Shown one piece after another: positions 1 through 9,210 of a DNA stretch of 42,722 bases. Made by a program: the position numbers and the translations under genes. Position 1 is the first letter of the stretch. Every line of letters begins with the position of its first letter. Source of the DNA: an uncultured Bacteroidia bacterium (GTDB lineage: Bacteria > Bacteroidota > Bacteroidia > Bacteroidales > Prolixibacteraceae). Below the pieces are notes generated by a model, which saw nothing but the letters and a program-made list of their open reading frames with translations, did no database searches and had not been told where the DNA came from. The stretch spans positions 1-42,722 of the forward strand of contig CAIVCR010000123.1 in the NCBI GenBank assembly GCA_903904515.1. Reading direction: 5' to 3'.

Positions 1-326
<326 letters not shown>

Positions 327-358
327 TTCACTAAAAAGATCAGCTAATTCACATTTTT

Positions 359-601
359 ATGATGCACCTTGAAATTATTACTTCGGAAAAAATACTGTTT
401 GAAGGGGAAATTAAACTGATCAAACTTCCGGGTGTCTCCGGATCTTTCGAAATTATGACAAATCACGCTCCTATCATCTCGACCCTTACTCAGGGAAAAA
501 TCAAGGTGAAAGAAACCAATGATGTTGTCACCTACTTCGAAGTAAAAGGTGGTCTAATTGAAGTATCAAATAATAAGGTAAAGGTATTGGTTGAAGAGTA
601 A
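359..601 (+). CDS. atpC: F-type ATP synthase subunit epsilon, short form
   Basis: The 80-aa product is the epsilon subunit of the central stalk, which couples gamma rotation to the beta subunits. It starts with the typical LEIITSEKILFEGE strand pair and contains the GSFEIMTNHAP segment found in epsilon beta-sandwich domains. It ends after the sandwich, so the C-terminal two-helix domain that inhibits ATP hydrolysis in other bacteria is absent; short epsilon chains of this kind are common in Bacteroidota. Two ATG codons lie in tandem at 359 and 362 and either could be the start. A strong terminator begins 24 bases after the stop, so this is the last gene of the housekeeping atp operon on this side. 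Confidence 0.93.
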   Translation: MMHLEIITSEKILFEGEIKLIKLPGVSGSFEIMTNHAPIISTLTQGKIKVKETNDVVTYFEVKGGLIEVSNNKVKVLVEE

Positions 602-624
602 AACAGTTTTCAGATACCTTAGAA

Positions 625-663
625 AATAATGGGATAGCTAATAACTATCCCATTATTGTTTTT
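625..663 (+). terminator. Intrinsic terminator of the housekeeping atpDC operon
   Basis: A perfect 13-bp stem (625-637 pairing with 645-657) with a 7-base loop is followed by GTTTTT. It lies 24 bases after the atpC stop, exactly where a rho-independent terminator is expected. Confidence 0.9.
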
Positions 664-673
664 AATGAGCTAA

Positions 674-721
674 TTCCAGGAATTAAGGCCATTAAATACA
701 CCTCACTCCAGATTCCTGGAA
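674..721. repeat. Inverted repeat between atpC and trpB
   Basis: TTCCAGGAAT at 674-683 is matched by its reverse complement at 712-721, 28 bases apart. Each arm is itself nearly palindromic (TTCC-A-GGAA), which looks more like two copies of a protein-binding site than a terminator, since no T-run follows. The rest of 602-969 holds the atpC terminator, this repeat and the trpB promoter; no open frame of note is present. Confidence 0.5.
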
Positions 722-844
722 ATTAGGACAAACAAATTAGATGCTATAACCAGTCGCCAGCTATCAATTTTATATTAAAAAGGTCGAACATAATTCGCTT
801 TGATTTAAAACGTGCGAAATTGTTTGCAATTTTTAAAAAAAGAA

Positions 845-874
845 TTGGTTGTTTGAATCCTTTTTTTAATTTTG
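845..874 (+). promoter_or_regulatory. Probable sigma-A promoter of trpB
   Basis: TAATTTTG at 867-874 is an exact match to the Bacteroidota -7 consensus TAnnTTTG, and a TTG at 845-847 lies 19 bases upstream, the consensus spacing for the -33 element. The predicted transcript would begin near 880 and carry a leader of about 90 bases. I found no convincing Trp-rich leader peptide in that leader. Confidence 0.6.
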
Positions 875-969
875 ACCTCCATGGCATACCTGTAATTTTA
901 ACGCTCAGTTAAGTTGATGCCCTTGAAAATCGTCAATTCGTTTTGTATTAATTATTAAACATATAAACA

Positions 970-2172
970 ATGACAACGAACTATTTTAAAAATTACCCAA
1001 ACAAGGATGGCTTTTTTGAAGAATATGGCGGAAGCTTTATACCTCCCGTTCTTCAAACTGAAATGGAAAAAATTACTGATGCCTATTTTTCGATCAGTAA
1101 GTCTCATAATTTTATTTCTGAACTGCGCAGCATTCGTAAACATTACCAGGGGAGACCAACACCTACTTACTTTTGCAACCGATTATCAACAAAATACGGA
1201 GGAAGGATCTATCTGAAACGTGAAGATCTAAACCATACAGGAGCCCATAAGCTAAACCATTGTATGGGAGAAGCACTGCTTGCCAAATACCTCGGAAAGA
1301 AAAAGCTGATTGCTGAGACTGGCGCAGGGCAGCATGGTGTTGCTCTGGCAACCGCTGCAGCCTATTTTGGATTGGAATGTGAAATTCATATGGGAGAGGT
1401 GGATATTATCAAAGAACATCCAAATGTTGTAAGAATGAAAATTCTTGGAGCCAAAGTTGTCCCGGTATCCTTCGGACTCAGAACACTAAAAGAGGCTGTT
1501 GATTCTGCTTTCGGCGCTTACATGCAGGATTTTGAGAACAGCATCTACTGCATTGGTTCAGTAGTTGGCCCTCACCCATTCCCAATGATGGTGCGCGATT
1601 TTCAGCGCGTTGTTGGAATCGAGGCAAAAGAGCAATTTATGGAAATGACAGGTGAACTTCCAGACAATGTTGTTGCCTGTGTAGGTGGTGGAAGTAATGC
1701 CATGGGAATATTTTCAGCCTTTCTGGAAGAAGAGGAGTGCAAACTCTTTGGCGTTGAACCTGCAGGACTCTCGCTTGAACTAGGCGAACATGCTGCCACA
1801 ATGACACTTGGAAAACCTGGGATAATCCACGGATTTAAATGCTATTTGCTTCAGGATGAAAATGGTGAGCCGGCTCCTGTATATTCAGTAGCCAGTGGCC
1901 TCGACTATCCTGGCGTAGGACCTGAGCATAGCATGTTAAAAGATATGAAAAGAGTCTCTTACCAAACAGCTACGGATAAAGAAACCATAGATGCATTTTA
2001 CGAATTAAGCCGCCTGGAAGGGATTATTCCTGCCCTTGAAAGTGCACACGCTGTCGCTTATGCCCTTAAACTGGCCAAAGAGAATCCAAGACAATCAATT
2101 CTTGTGAACCTTAGTGGACGTGGTGATAAAGATATCGATTATGTGATGGACACTTACGGATTACCTGAATAG
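970..2172 (+). CDS. trpB: Tryptophan synthase beta chain, stand-alone copy
   Basis: The 400-aa protein is a PLP enzyme of the tryptophan synthase beta family, which condenses indole with L-serine. The PLP lysine lies in [16 protein letters not shown] (about residues 78-93), the catalytic glutamate in [11 protein letters not shown], the phosphate-binding loop in [10 protein letters not shown], and the C-terminal SGRGDKD is typical of the family. Length and motifs are those of the TrpB1 type rather than the longer TrpB2 type. HKLNH differs from the HKTN/HKIN of most operon-encoded TrpB chains, suggesting a distinct subfamily. There is no trpA or other trp gene nearby; the gene sits alone between two ATPase operons with its own promoter and terminator. 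It may salvage indole or supplement a trp operon elsewhere; that role is inferred. Confidence 0.9.
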   Translation: MTTNYFKNYPNKDGFFEEYGGSFIPPVLQTEMEKITDAYFSISKSHNFISELRSIRKHYQGRPTPTYFCNRLSTKYGGRIYLKREDLNHTGAHKLNHCMGEALLAKYLGKKKLIAETGAGQHGVALATAAAYFGLECEIHMGEVDIIKEHPNVVRMKILGAKVVPVSFGLRTLKEAVDSAFGAYMQDFENSIYCIGSVVGPHPFPMMVRDFQRVVGIEAKEQFMEMTGELPDNVVACVGGGSNAMGIFSAFLEEEECKLFGVEPAGLSLELGEHAATMTLGKPGIIHGFKCYLLQDENGEPAPVYSVASGLDYPGVGPEHSMLKDMKRVSYQTATDKETIDAFYELSRLEGIIPALESAHAVAYALKLAKENPRQSILVNLSGRGDKDIDYVMDTYGLPE

Positions 2173-2210
2173 GCTGTTAGGCTGTAGGGTGTTAGGCTGT
2201 AGGCTAACAC
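2170..2210. repeat. Degenerate TAGGCTGTTAGGC repeat starting in the trpB stop codon
   Basis: The stretch is built from variants of TTAGGCTGTAGG repeated about four times, and its first three bases are the trpB stop codon. The 13-mer TAGGCTGTTAGGC at 2170-2182 recurs as its exact reverse complement at 42710-42722, so it belongs to a dispersed family. No coding or terminator role is evident. Confidence 0.7.
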
Positions 2211-2263
2211 ATCAGGAATTTGACTGAGATCAATCAGCCACAACCTGAAAAGCTATCAATTTT

Positions 2264-2305
2264 AGAGTTCGAAACTGGAATTTCCAGTTTCGAACTCTTT
2301 TTTTT
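2264..2305 (+). terminator. Intrinsic terminator after trpB
   Basis: A 17-bp stem (2264-2280 with 2282-2298) folds into a tight hairpin and runs directly into an uninterrupted T-tract to 2305. It isolates trpB from the N-ATPase operon that begins at 2390. A TATAAT occurs at 2320-2325, but no matching upstream box was seen, so the operon promoter remains undefined. Confidence 0.92.
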
Positions 2306-2386
2306 AATCCAACCTTTATTATAATGAAAAATCATTAATTTTTGTCAGATTTATTCGTATATTTCACATAACCATTAATCTGATAG

Positions 2387-3802
<1,416 letters not shown>

Positions 3803-3811
3803 TGATTGGAT

Positions 3812-4219
3812 ATGGAACCAATGACCATGAATCTAAAAATCCTCCTCCCTTTCCAGGTATTTGCAAACCTGCAGGGGGTTAAGCGCATTGTGGCTGAGAC
3901 ACTTCAAGGCTCTTTTGGTCTTCTGCCTCACCGTCTCGATTGCACTGCAGCATTGGCTCCGGGAATTCTCATCTATGAAACAGAAAATGGTAATGTGGTC
4001 TATTTGGCTGTTGACGAAGGGATACTCGTGAAAACGGGTACCGAAGTACTGGTGTCTGTGCGAAACGCTATTGGAGGTGCAGAACTTGGAAATTTACATA
4101 AAACGATAACAGAGCAATACATGAACCTGGATGAGCATGAAAAAAAGGTTCGTTCTGTTATGGCAAAGCTGGAATTGGGGTTTATTCGCAGGTTTGAAGA
4201 ATTGCGGAAAAATAAATAA
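3812..4219 (+). CDS. atpC: N-type ATPase subunit epsilon
   Basis: The product of ~135 aa is an epsilon subunit: an N-terminal beta-sandwich (NLKILLPFQVF, then QGSFGLLPHRLD, the usual epsilon motif) followed by a helical C-terminal tail of about 45 residues rich in charged residues. Unlike the housekeeping epsilon at 359 it keeps the helical domain. The longest frame begins with TTG at 3806, but ATG at 3812 is preferred; ATG codons at 3821 and 3827 are also possible because the family motif begins only at NLKI. The gene lies between the beta and AtpQ genes with gaps of a few bases, as in other N-ATPase operons. Confidence 0.88.
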   Translation: MEPMTMNLKILLPFQVFANLQGVKRIVAETLQGSFGLLPHRLDCTAALAPGILIYETENGNVVYLAVDEGILVKTGTEVLVSVRNAIGGAELGNLHKTITEQYMNLDEHEKKVRSVMAKLELGFIRRFEELRKNK

Positions 4220-4224
4220 AGAAT

Positions 4225-4545
4225 ATGCATTACACCGAAAAGAAAAAGGAATTCAGACAACTGGTAAGATCAAAGGAGACACAAAAAGTCAAAGAGAAGG
4301 AAAAATCCAAACGGGGATTGCTTTCTGGCCTGGGTATGTTTGGACTTGTGGGCTGGTCAGTTGCCGTGCCTACCCTACTGGGTGCTTTTCTGGGCGTTTG
4401 GTTAGATAAACATTTCCCGGGCAAACACTCCTGGACCTTAACTTTTTTGCTAATCGGTCTGATTGCGGGATGTATTAGTGCATGGCATTGGTTATCCACA
4501 GAAGATAAGAGCATCCATAAAGATGAGGAGGAAAAAAATGAATGA
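4225..4545 (+). CDS. atpQ: N-ATPase AtpQ (AtpI-like membrane protein)
   Basis: The 106-aa protein has a highly basic first 30 residues and two hydrophobic segments (about 34-57 and 70-92), with the motif GAFLGVWLDKHFPGKHSW between them. This is the AtpI/AtpQ architecture; AtpQ is encoded third in N-ATPase operons and is thought to help assemble the c ring or bind divalent cations. It starts five bases after the epsilon stop and overlaps the next gene by eight bases (ATGAATGA), implying translational coupling. The identification rests on topology, the GxxLD motif and position; the exact function is not settled for the family. Confidence 0.85.
   Translation: MHYTEKKKEFRQLVRSKETQKVKEKEKSKRGLLSGLGMFGLVGWSVAVPTLLGAFLGVWLDKHFPGKHSWTLTFLLIGLIAGCISAWHWLSTEDKSIHKDEEEKNE
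4526..4531 (+). promoter_or_regulatory. Strong Shine-Dalgarno site for atpR
   Basis: AGGAGG lies six bases before the ATG at 4538 and inside the end of atpQ. Such a perfect site is unusual for Bacteroidota genes, and it decides the atpR start against the longer frame that begins at 4463 inside atpQ. Confidence 0.8.
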
Positions 4546-4816
4546 GACTTTTACAACACTAATGGCCCTGATCGCCGGAATTCTTCTGGGTATTTTTTTC
4601 TTCGGAGGTCTTTGGTGGACGACTAAAAAAGGACTCCACTCAAAATCACCCGCTCTTTGGTTTATGGGAAGCCTTTTAATCCGAATGGGAATTACAATAC
4701 CGGCATTTTATTTCATCTCCCGTAATCATTGGGAAAGTGCGCTGATTTGCCTGGTCGGATTTATTGTTGCCCGAGGCATTATAATGCGATTTACACAGGT
4801 ACCTGGAACAAATTAA
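4538..4816 (+). CDS. atpR: N-ATPase AtpR membrane protein
   Basis: The 92-aa protein has three hydrophobic stretches (about residues 5-25, 38-58 and 65-82), fitting AtpR, a small three-helix membrane protein found only in N-ATPase operons. The second helix contains an arginine (LLIRMG), a feature noted in AtpR and proposed to interact with the glutamate of the c subunit during assembly. The open frame extends upstream to 4463, but that part overlaps atpQ, reads as non-membrane sequence and lacks a ribosome site; the ATG at 4538 with AGGAGG six bases ahead is the convincing start. It overlaps atpQ by eight bases and precedes subunit a by 23 bases. Confidence 0.85.
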   Translation: MNETFTTLMALIAGILLGIFFFGGLWWTTKKGLHSKSPALWFMGSLLIRMGITIPAFYFISRNHWESALICLVGFIVARGIIMRFTQVPGTN

Positions 4817-4839
4817 AACCAACAGTAAAAAGGGTTAAT

Positions 4840-5502
4840 ATGAGAATTAGTCCGGATGAAATGGTGTTTTTTGAGTATGACTTTGTGAAACTCAACTTTA
4901 CAATCGTCAGCACATGGACGATAATGCTTTTCATGGTAATTGGTTCGGTATGTATTTCCCGAAAACTTGTCGTTGCGACAAAAATTCAACGTTGGCAATG
5001 TATCCTTGAAATGATTGTAACCGGAATAAAAGACCAGATTGAAGAGGTTGGTTTACACAAAGCAAAGACCTATATTGGATTTTTAGGAACTTTGTTTTTA
5101 TTCCTGTTCGTTTCGAATCTCCTCACAATTTTACCCATCTATGAACCACCAACCAGCTCGCTTTCAACAACGGCAGCATTGGCAGTATCCGTATTCTTTG
5201 CAGTGCCAGTATTTAATATTCTGGAGCACGGAATTTTAAACTACCTTAAATCGTATGTGAAGCCAATACCAATCATGCTTCCATTTCATATCATCAGTGA
5301 GTTTTCGCGCACCCTGGCGCTTGCCGTTCGATTGTTTGGGAACATGATGAGCGGTGTGATTATCCTTGGAATTTTAATAACCATAACACCATTTGTATTT
5401 CCAATTGTAATGACCGCCTTTGGCCTACTTACCGGATCTGTTCAGTCATATATATTTACAATTCTGGCTTCAGTCTTTATTGCTGCGGCAGCTAATGAGT
5501 GA
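4840..5502 (+). CDS. atpB: N-type ATPase subunit a
   Basis: The 220-aa protein is the membrane stator subunit that provides the ion half-channels. It has about five to six hydrophobic segments and the family-defining ISEFSRTLALAVRLFGNMMSG stretch (around residues 149-169), which contains the essential arginine that faces the c-ring carboxylate. Length is short compared with ~250-270 aa for housekeeping subunit a, as is usual for the N-type. The frame is open upstream to 4729 but that part overlaps atpR; the ATG at 4840, preceded by a weak AAGGG, is preferred. A low-complexity repeat begins directly after its stop codon. Confidence 0.9.
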   Translation: MRISPDEMVFFEYDFVKLNFTIVSTWTIMLFMVIGSVCISRKLVVATKIQRWQCILEMIVTGIKDQIEEVGLHKAKTYIGFLGTLFLFLFVSNLLTILPIYEPPTSSLSTTAALAVSVFFAVPVFNILEHGILNYLKSYVKPIPIMLPFHIISEFSRTLALAVRLFGNMMSGVIILGILITITPFVFPIVMTAFGLLTGSVQSYIFTILASVFIAAAANE

Positions 5503-5547
5503 AAATTAAGAATTAAGAATTAAAGAATTAAGAATTAAAAATTAAAA
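5503..5547. repeat. AATTAAGAATTAAAG low-complexity repeat inside the operon
   Basis: The 45 bases between the atpB stop and the atpE ribosome site consist of imperfect tandem copies of GAATTAAG/GAATTAAAG. The same motif in reverse complement forms a 15-bp tandem array at 24211-24270. It enlarges an otherwise tight intercistronic gap without breaking any gene. Confidence 0.75.
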
Positions 5548-5554
5548 AGGGAGG
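5548..5554 (+). promoter_or_regulatory. Strong Shine-Dalgarno site for atpE
   Basis: AGGGAGG lies eight bases before the ATG at 5563. The c subunit is needed in many more copies than its partners, so a strong ribosome site here makes sense; it directly follows the AT-rich repeat. Confidence 0.8.
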
Positions 5555-5562
5555 ATAACCTT

Positions 5563-5844
5563 ATGGACACCACAACAGTTATTGGATCAGTATCAATTAT
5601 TACAGCCGGTATTACAATGGCGATAGGAAGTATCGGCCCCGCACTAGGTGAGGCTAAGGCCGTAGTGGCTGCCTTATCATCGATAGCGCAGCAGCCAGAT
5701 GTGGCCTCTACGATAACACGTACGTTGTTTGTTGGTCTCGCAATGATCGAGTCAATGGCAATCTATTGCTTTGTTGTATCTATGATTCTTTTGTTCGCTA
5801 ATCCGTTCTGGAATTTCGTTATTACAAAAGTTGCGGGAGGCTGA
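5563..5844 (+). CDS. atpE: N-type ATPase subunit c (rotor ring, probable Na+ site)
   Basis: The 93-aa protein is a two-helix hairpin that forms the rotor ring. Helix 1 contains GSIGPALGEAKA with glutamate E30, helix 2 contains LAMIESMAIY with the ion-binding carboxylate E63 followed by S64 and Y68, and the polar loop is AQQPD. Compared with the known Na+ site of Ilyobacter tartaricus (Q32, E65, S66, Y70), E63, S64 and Y68 are matched and the glutamine is replaced by glutamate E30. A second carboxylate at that position is a described trait of N-ATPase c subunits. The pattern supports Na+ coupling, but ion specificity is inferred. A strong ribosome site precedes the ATG. Confidence 0.93.
   Translation: MDTTTVIGSVSIITAGITMAIGSIGPALGEAKAVVAALSSIAQQPDVASTITRTLFVGLAMIESMAIYCFVVSMILLFANPFWNFVITKVAGG
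5835..5840 (+). promoter_or_regulatory. Shine-Dalgarno site for atpF
   Basis: GGGAGG overlaps the last codons of atpE and lies six bases before the ATG at 5847. It is the third strong site in this operon. Confidence 0.7.
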
Positions 5845-5846
5845 TT

Positions 5847-6635
5847 ATGTTATTCGACTGGTTCACATTTGTTGCTCAATTGATAAATTTTCTCATTCTG
5901 GCTTGGCTTTTAAAGCGTTATCTTTTTAAGCCAATACTTGACACAATTGACCAGCGTGAAAGCATGATTGCGAATCAACTACATGAAGCTGAGGACAGTA
6001 AAACGAAAGCAAACGATGAGTTTGAGCACTATCAGCAAAAAAAATCTGCATTTGATCAACAACGTGATGAACTTTTCAATGAAGCTATTTCTCAGGTTAA
6101 TGCTGAAAAGCAGAAACTTCTTGTACAAACACGACATGAAGTTGAATCTCTGCGCTTGCGGTTACAGGAATCACTCAGAACTGAGCAGCAAAACATGGGT
6201 TCTGAAATTATCCGCCGCACCCGAACCGAGGTTTTTGCCATTGTCCGAAAAACGCTTTCAGATCTGGCCTCAGTCAATTTGGAAGACCAGATGGCAGGGG
6301 TCTTTATTAATCGCATAAATAATCTACAACCGGGTGAAAAAAAATTATTTTATGCGGCATTGAATAATTCATCAGGAGAAATCCTGATTCAAAGCATGTT
6401 TGATTTACCCGTTGCCCAACAATCAGCAATTCAACAAGCTATAAAAAATAATCTGGAGATTGAGCTTGAAATTAACTTTAAAACAGTACCACAATTAGTT
6501 AGTGGGATTGAACTTATCTCTGGAGGTTATAAGATATCCTGGAGTATTGAGGAGTATCTCAGTTCATTGGAAACACATATTGCGGAACTATTGAATCAGA
6601 ATATTGAATTGCCGGCTGAAAAGGTCCCGGAATAA
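5847..6635 (+). CDS. atpF: N-type ATPase subunit b, long form
   Basis: The 262-aa protein starts with one membrane helix (about residues 4-22, WFTFVAQLINFLILAWLL), followed by the typical KRYLFKPIL stretch and a long charged helical region (about 30-140) expected to form the peripheral stalk. A further ~115 residues with mixed helix and strand character follow. Housekeeping b subunits are about 160 aa; the extension, together with the absence of any delta gene in the operon, suggests that the C-terminal part takes over the delta role, as proposed for N-ATPases. It starts two bases after the atpE stop with a good ribosome site. Confidence 0.88.
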   Translation: MLFDWFTFVAQLINFLILAWLLKRYLFKPILDTIDQRESMIANQLHEAEDSKTKANDEFEHYQQKKSAFDQQRDELFNEAISQVNAEKQKLLVQTRHEVESLRLRLQESLRTEQQNMGSEIIRRTRTEVFAIVRKTLSDLASVNLEDQMAGVFINRINNLQPGEKKLFYAALNNSSGEILIQSMFDLPVAQQSAIQQAIKNNLEIELEINFKTVPQLVSGIELISGGYKISWSIEEYLSSLETHIAELLNQNIELPAEKVPE

Positions 6636-6667
6636 TAGATGACAAGCAATAAGCATAAAGAATTATT

Positions 6668-8197
6668 ATGGAATCTTTTAGTTTACAACATCTTCTTGAG
6701 AATACCTTTGATGGAATAAATCAATCGATGGAAAATTATGTACCACAACTAACTCCAAGAGAAGTTGGTGCAGTAACTTCATTGTCGACAGGTATCGTTA
6801 AAGTCTCGGGAGTTCCCGGAGTGGGGTTTGAAGAATTGCTGAAATTTCCGGGAGATCTTTATGGTATAGCCTTTAATGTTGATGAAGAAGAAATAGGGGT
6901 TGTCCTACTTGGTGATTACTCACATCTTCATGCAGGAGATGAAGTCGAACGTACAGGCCGCGTCATGGATGTGCCTGTAAGTGAATCATTGATCGGGCGG
7001 GTTATGAATCCGCTTGGAGAACCGCTTGACGACAAAGGGCCCATTCTTTTCAATCAGCGCTTACCGATAGAACGCCCGTCAGCAGCTATTGTCGACAGGC
7101 TGCCGGTTACCGTTCCTTTACAAACAGGGATTAAAGTTATAGATGCGCTTATTCCTGTTGGCCGTGGTCAGCGGGAGTTGATTATGGGTGACCGGCAAAC
7201 CGGGAAAACAGCCATTGCCATTGACACCATTATTAATCAGCATGATCAGAATGTGTTATGTATCTATTGTGCAATTGGTCAGCGGGCAGCAAGTGTTGCA
7301 AAAGTAGTTGCCGAGCTTCGCAAAAAAGGGGCAATGGAGTACACCATTGTTATCGTTTCTGAAGGGAATGATGCTCCGGGTCTAAATTTTATTGCCCCCT
7401 ATGCCGCTACCAGCATTGGAGAGTACTTTATGGAAAAAGGGAAGGATGTTTTAATTGTTTACGATGATCTGACGCATCATGCCCGCGCCTACCGCGAGAT
7501 ATCCCTCTTATTGCGCCGCCCGCCGGGACGCGAGGCTTTTCCTGGTGATATATTTTATATTCATTCCCGCCTATTGGAACGTTCAACACATTTATGCCAG
7601 GAACGTGGAGGTGGCTCCCTGACGGCACTTCCAATTGTGGAAACCGAGGCACAAAATATCTCCGCCTATATTCCGACCAATTTAATATCCATTACCGATG
7701 GCCAGATCTATCTTTCACCAACCTTGTTCGAATTAGGTGTTCTCCCCGCTGTGGATGTCGGAATGTCGGTATCAAGGGTTGGTGGTAAGGCACAACGTCC
7801 GGCCTACCGCTCAGTTACCAGTGCTTTAAAGCTGGCCTATTCTCAGTTTGAAGAGCTGGAGACATTTGCAAAGTTCGGGACCCGGCTTGATGAACACACC
7901 CGAAGAATAATCGAACACGGACGCCGGATTCGCTCTTGTCTGAAACAGCCGGCATCAAAACCGATTACCCTTTCAGAACAAATCGTTGTCCTGCTGGCTC
8001 TTACAAATGGTGCATTCGACGGTGTGCCACTTCCCCGCATGAAAGAGGCTGAACAGACCTTGCGGAAATCAACTTCACAACTGCCAGATGATATCCGTCA
8101 GCGATTTGGTTCTACCTCACCCTTTAGTGAAGAAGATCGCCAAACGATATTACAATTGTCTGTAAAAACATTGGAACCATTCAGGGAACAATCATGA
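6668..8197 (+). CDS. atpA: N-type ATPase subunit alpha
   Basis: The 509-aa protein is the non-catalytic nucleotide-binding alpha subunit. The Walker A loop GDRQTGKT is at residues 174-181, and the [10 protein letters not shown] segment near residue 375 carries the arginine that reaches into the beta active site. Other conserved segments include [13 protein letters not shown] and [19 protein letters not shown]. The protein is full length for the family. It is followed by gamma with an ATGA overlap (8194-8197), so the two are translationally coupled. The 32-base gap before it is one of the larger gaps of the operon and shows no ribosome site. Confidence 0.95.
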   Translation: MESFSLQHLLENTFDGINQSMENYVPQLTPREVGAVTSLSTGIVKVSGVPGVGFEELLKFPGDLYGIAFNVDEEEIGVVLLGDYSHLHAGDEVERTGRVMDVPVSESLIGRVMNPLGEPLDDKGPILFNQRLPIERPSAAIVDRLPVTVPLQTGIKVIDALIPVGRGQRELIMGDRQTGKTAIAIDTIINQHDQNVLCIYCAIGQRAASVAKVVAELRKKGAMEYTIVIVSEGNDAPGLNFIAPYAATSIGEYFMEKGKDVLIVYDDLTHHARAYREISLLLRRPPGREAFPGDIFYIHSRLLERSTHLCQERGGGSLTALPIVETEAQNISAYIPTNLISITDGQIYLSPTLFELGVLPAVDVGMSVSRVGGKAQRPAYRSVTSALKLAYSQFEELETFAKFGTRLDEHTRRIIEHGRRIRSCLKQPASKPITLSEQIVVLLALTNGAFDGVPLPRMKEAEQTLRKSTSQLPDDIRQRFGSTSPFSEEDRQTILQLSVKTLEPFREQS

Positions 8198-9081
8198 GTG
8201 ATACACTTGAAAGTTTAAGGCGTAAGATAAACGGAGCCACAGACCTTGAATCTGTTGTCCGGACAATGAAGGTTTTGGCTGCATCGAATATTATCCAGTT
8301 CGAAAAGGCAGTTATTTCACTGGCCGATTACTATAGAACAGTTGAATTGGGATTACTTGTTTGCTTCCGGCAGGGTGCTCAATTTTCGATGAATGAGAAC
8401 TTAATAAAATCAAAAAACAAGACCATTGGAGCCATAGTTTTTGGTTCAGACCAGGGGCTTGTCGGTCAATTCAATGATATCCTCTCTGAGTTTGCAGGTA
8501 AAACACTTGACAACCTCCCGGGCGAAAAGCTAATCTGGTCGGTCGGCGACCGGATTAAAGCACGGTTGGAAGATACCGGATTGCCCCTTGCAGGATTACT
8601 TTCTGTCCCAAATTCGGTCAATACAATAACACCGGTAATTGGTCAGATTCTTCTTGAATGTGAATCTTACCAGGAAAGGGGTGAAATCTCAGAGCTGTAT
8701 ATTTTTCACAACAAGCCAAAACCAGGAGCACTCTATGAACCCTTTGTACAACGTCTCTTACCTCTTGACCAAAAATGGTTCAGCAGCGTAGCCCAACTTA
8801 AATGGCCCACATACTATATTCCTGAAGCTATTAACGGAGTAGTACCTACTTTGCACGGACTGATTCGTCAATATTTATTTGTTACGCTATTCAGGGCATG
8901 TGCAGAGTCACTGGCAAGCGAAAATGCAAGCAGGCTGGCAGCAATGCAACGGGCTGAAAAAAACATTGATGAACTGCTCGAAGATCTGAACCGTTCGTAT
9001 CATCGCCTGCGCCAAAGCACAATCGACGAAGAGCTGTTTGATGTAATTTCGGGTTCCGAAGCCCTGTCAAGAGATAAATAA
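8194..9081 (+). CDS. atpG: N-type ATPase subunit gamma
   Basis: The 295-aa protein is the central rotor shaft. Both conserved ends are present: the N-terminal helix [26 protein letters not shown] and the C-terminal helix with [32 protein letters not shown]. The [11 protein letters not shown] segment near residue 90 corresponds to the GDRGLCG/GSDQGLCG motif of the central domain. Its start overlaps the alpha stop by four bases. It is the last gene of the operon; no clear intrinsic terminator was seen in the 129 bases before the next gene, so read-through or a factor-dependent end is possible. Confidence 0.93.
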   Translation: MSDTLESLRRKINGATDLESVVRTMKVLAASNIIQFEKAVISLADYYRTVELGLLVCFRQGAQFSMNENLIKSKNKTIGAIVFGSDQGLVGQFNDILSEFAGKTLDNLPGEKLIWSVGDRIKARLEDTGLPLAGLLSVPNSVNTITPVIGQILLECESYQERGEISELYIFHNKPKPGALYEPFVQRLLPLDQKWFSSVAQLKWPTYYIPEAINGVVPTLHGLIRQYLFVTLFRACAESLASENASRLAAMQRAEKNIDELLEDLNRSYHRLRQSTIDEELFDVISGSEALSRDK

Positions 9082-9210
9082 ATTCACATTTTGTGCCACT
9101 CTATCTCCAGCTTCTTTAATCACAAAAAATGGTCAGCTTAATATTTATAAACTAATTAAATTTCAAAACCCATAATTAATGCCCATTTTTACAAAAAATA
9201 ATCTGAAAAA

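Noticed and set aside
880-969. Trp attenuator or T-box before trpB
   Set aside because: No Trp-rich leader peptide, no T-box motif and no terminator/antiterminator pair were seen.
2320-2325. TATAAT as promoter of the N-ATPase operon
   Set aside because: It is not the Bacteroidota consensus, and the matching upstream box would fall in the trpB terminator T-run.
4463-4537. Upstream extension of atpR
   Set aside because: This part lies within atpQ in another frame, while the ATG at 4538 has a perfect ribosome site and starts the membrane protein.
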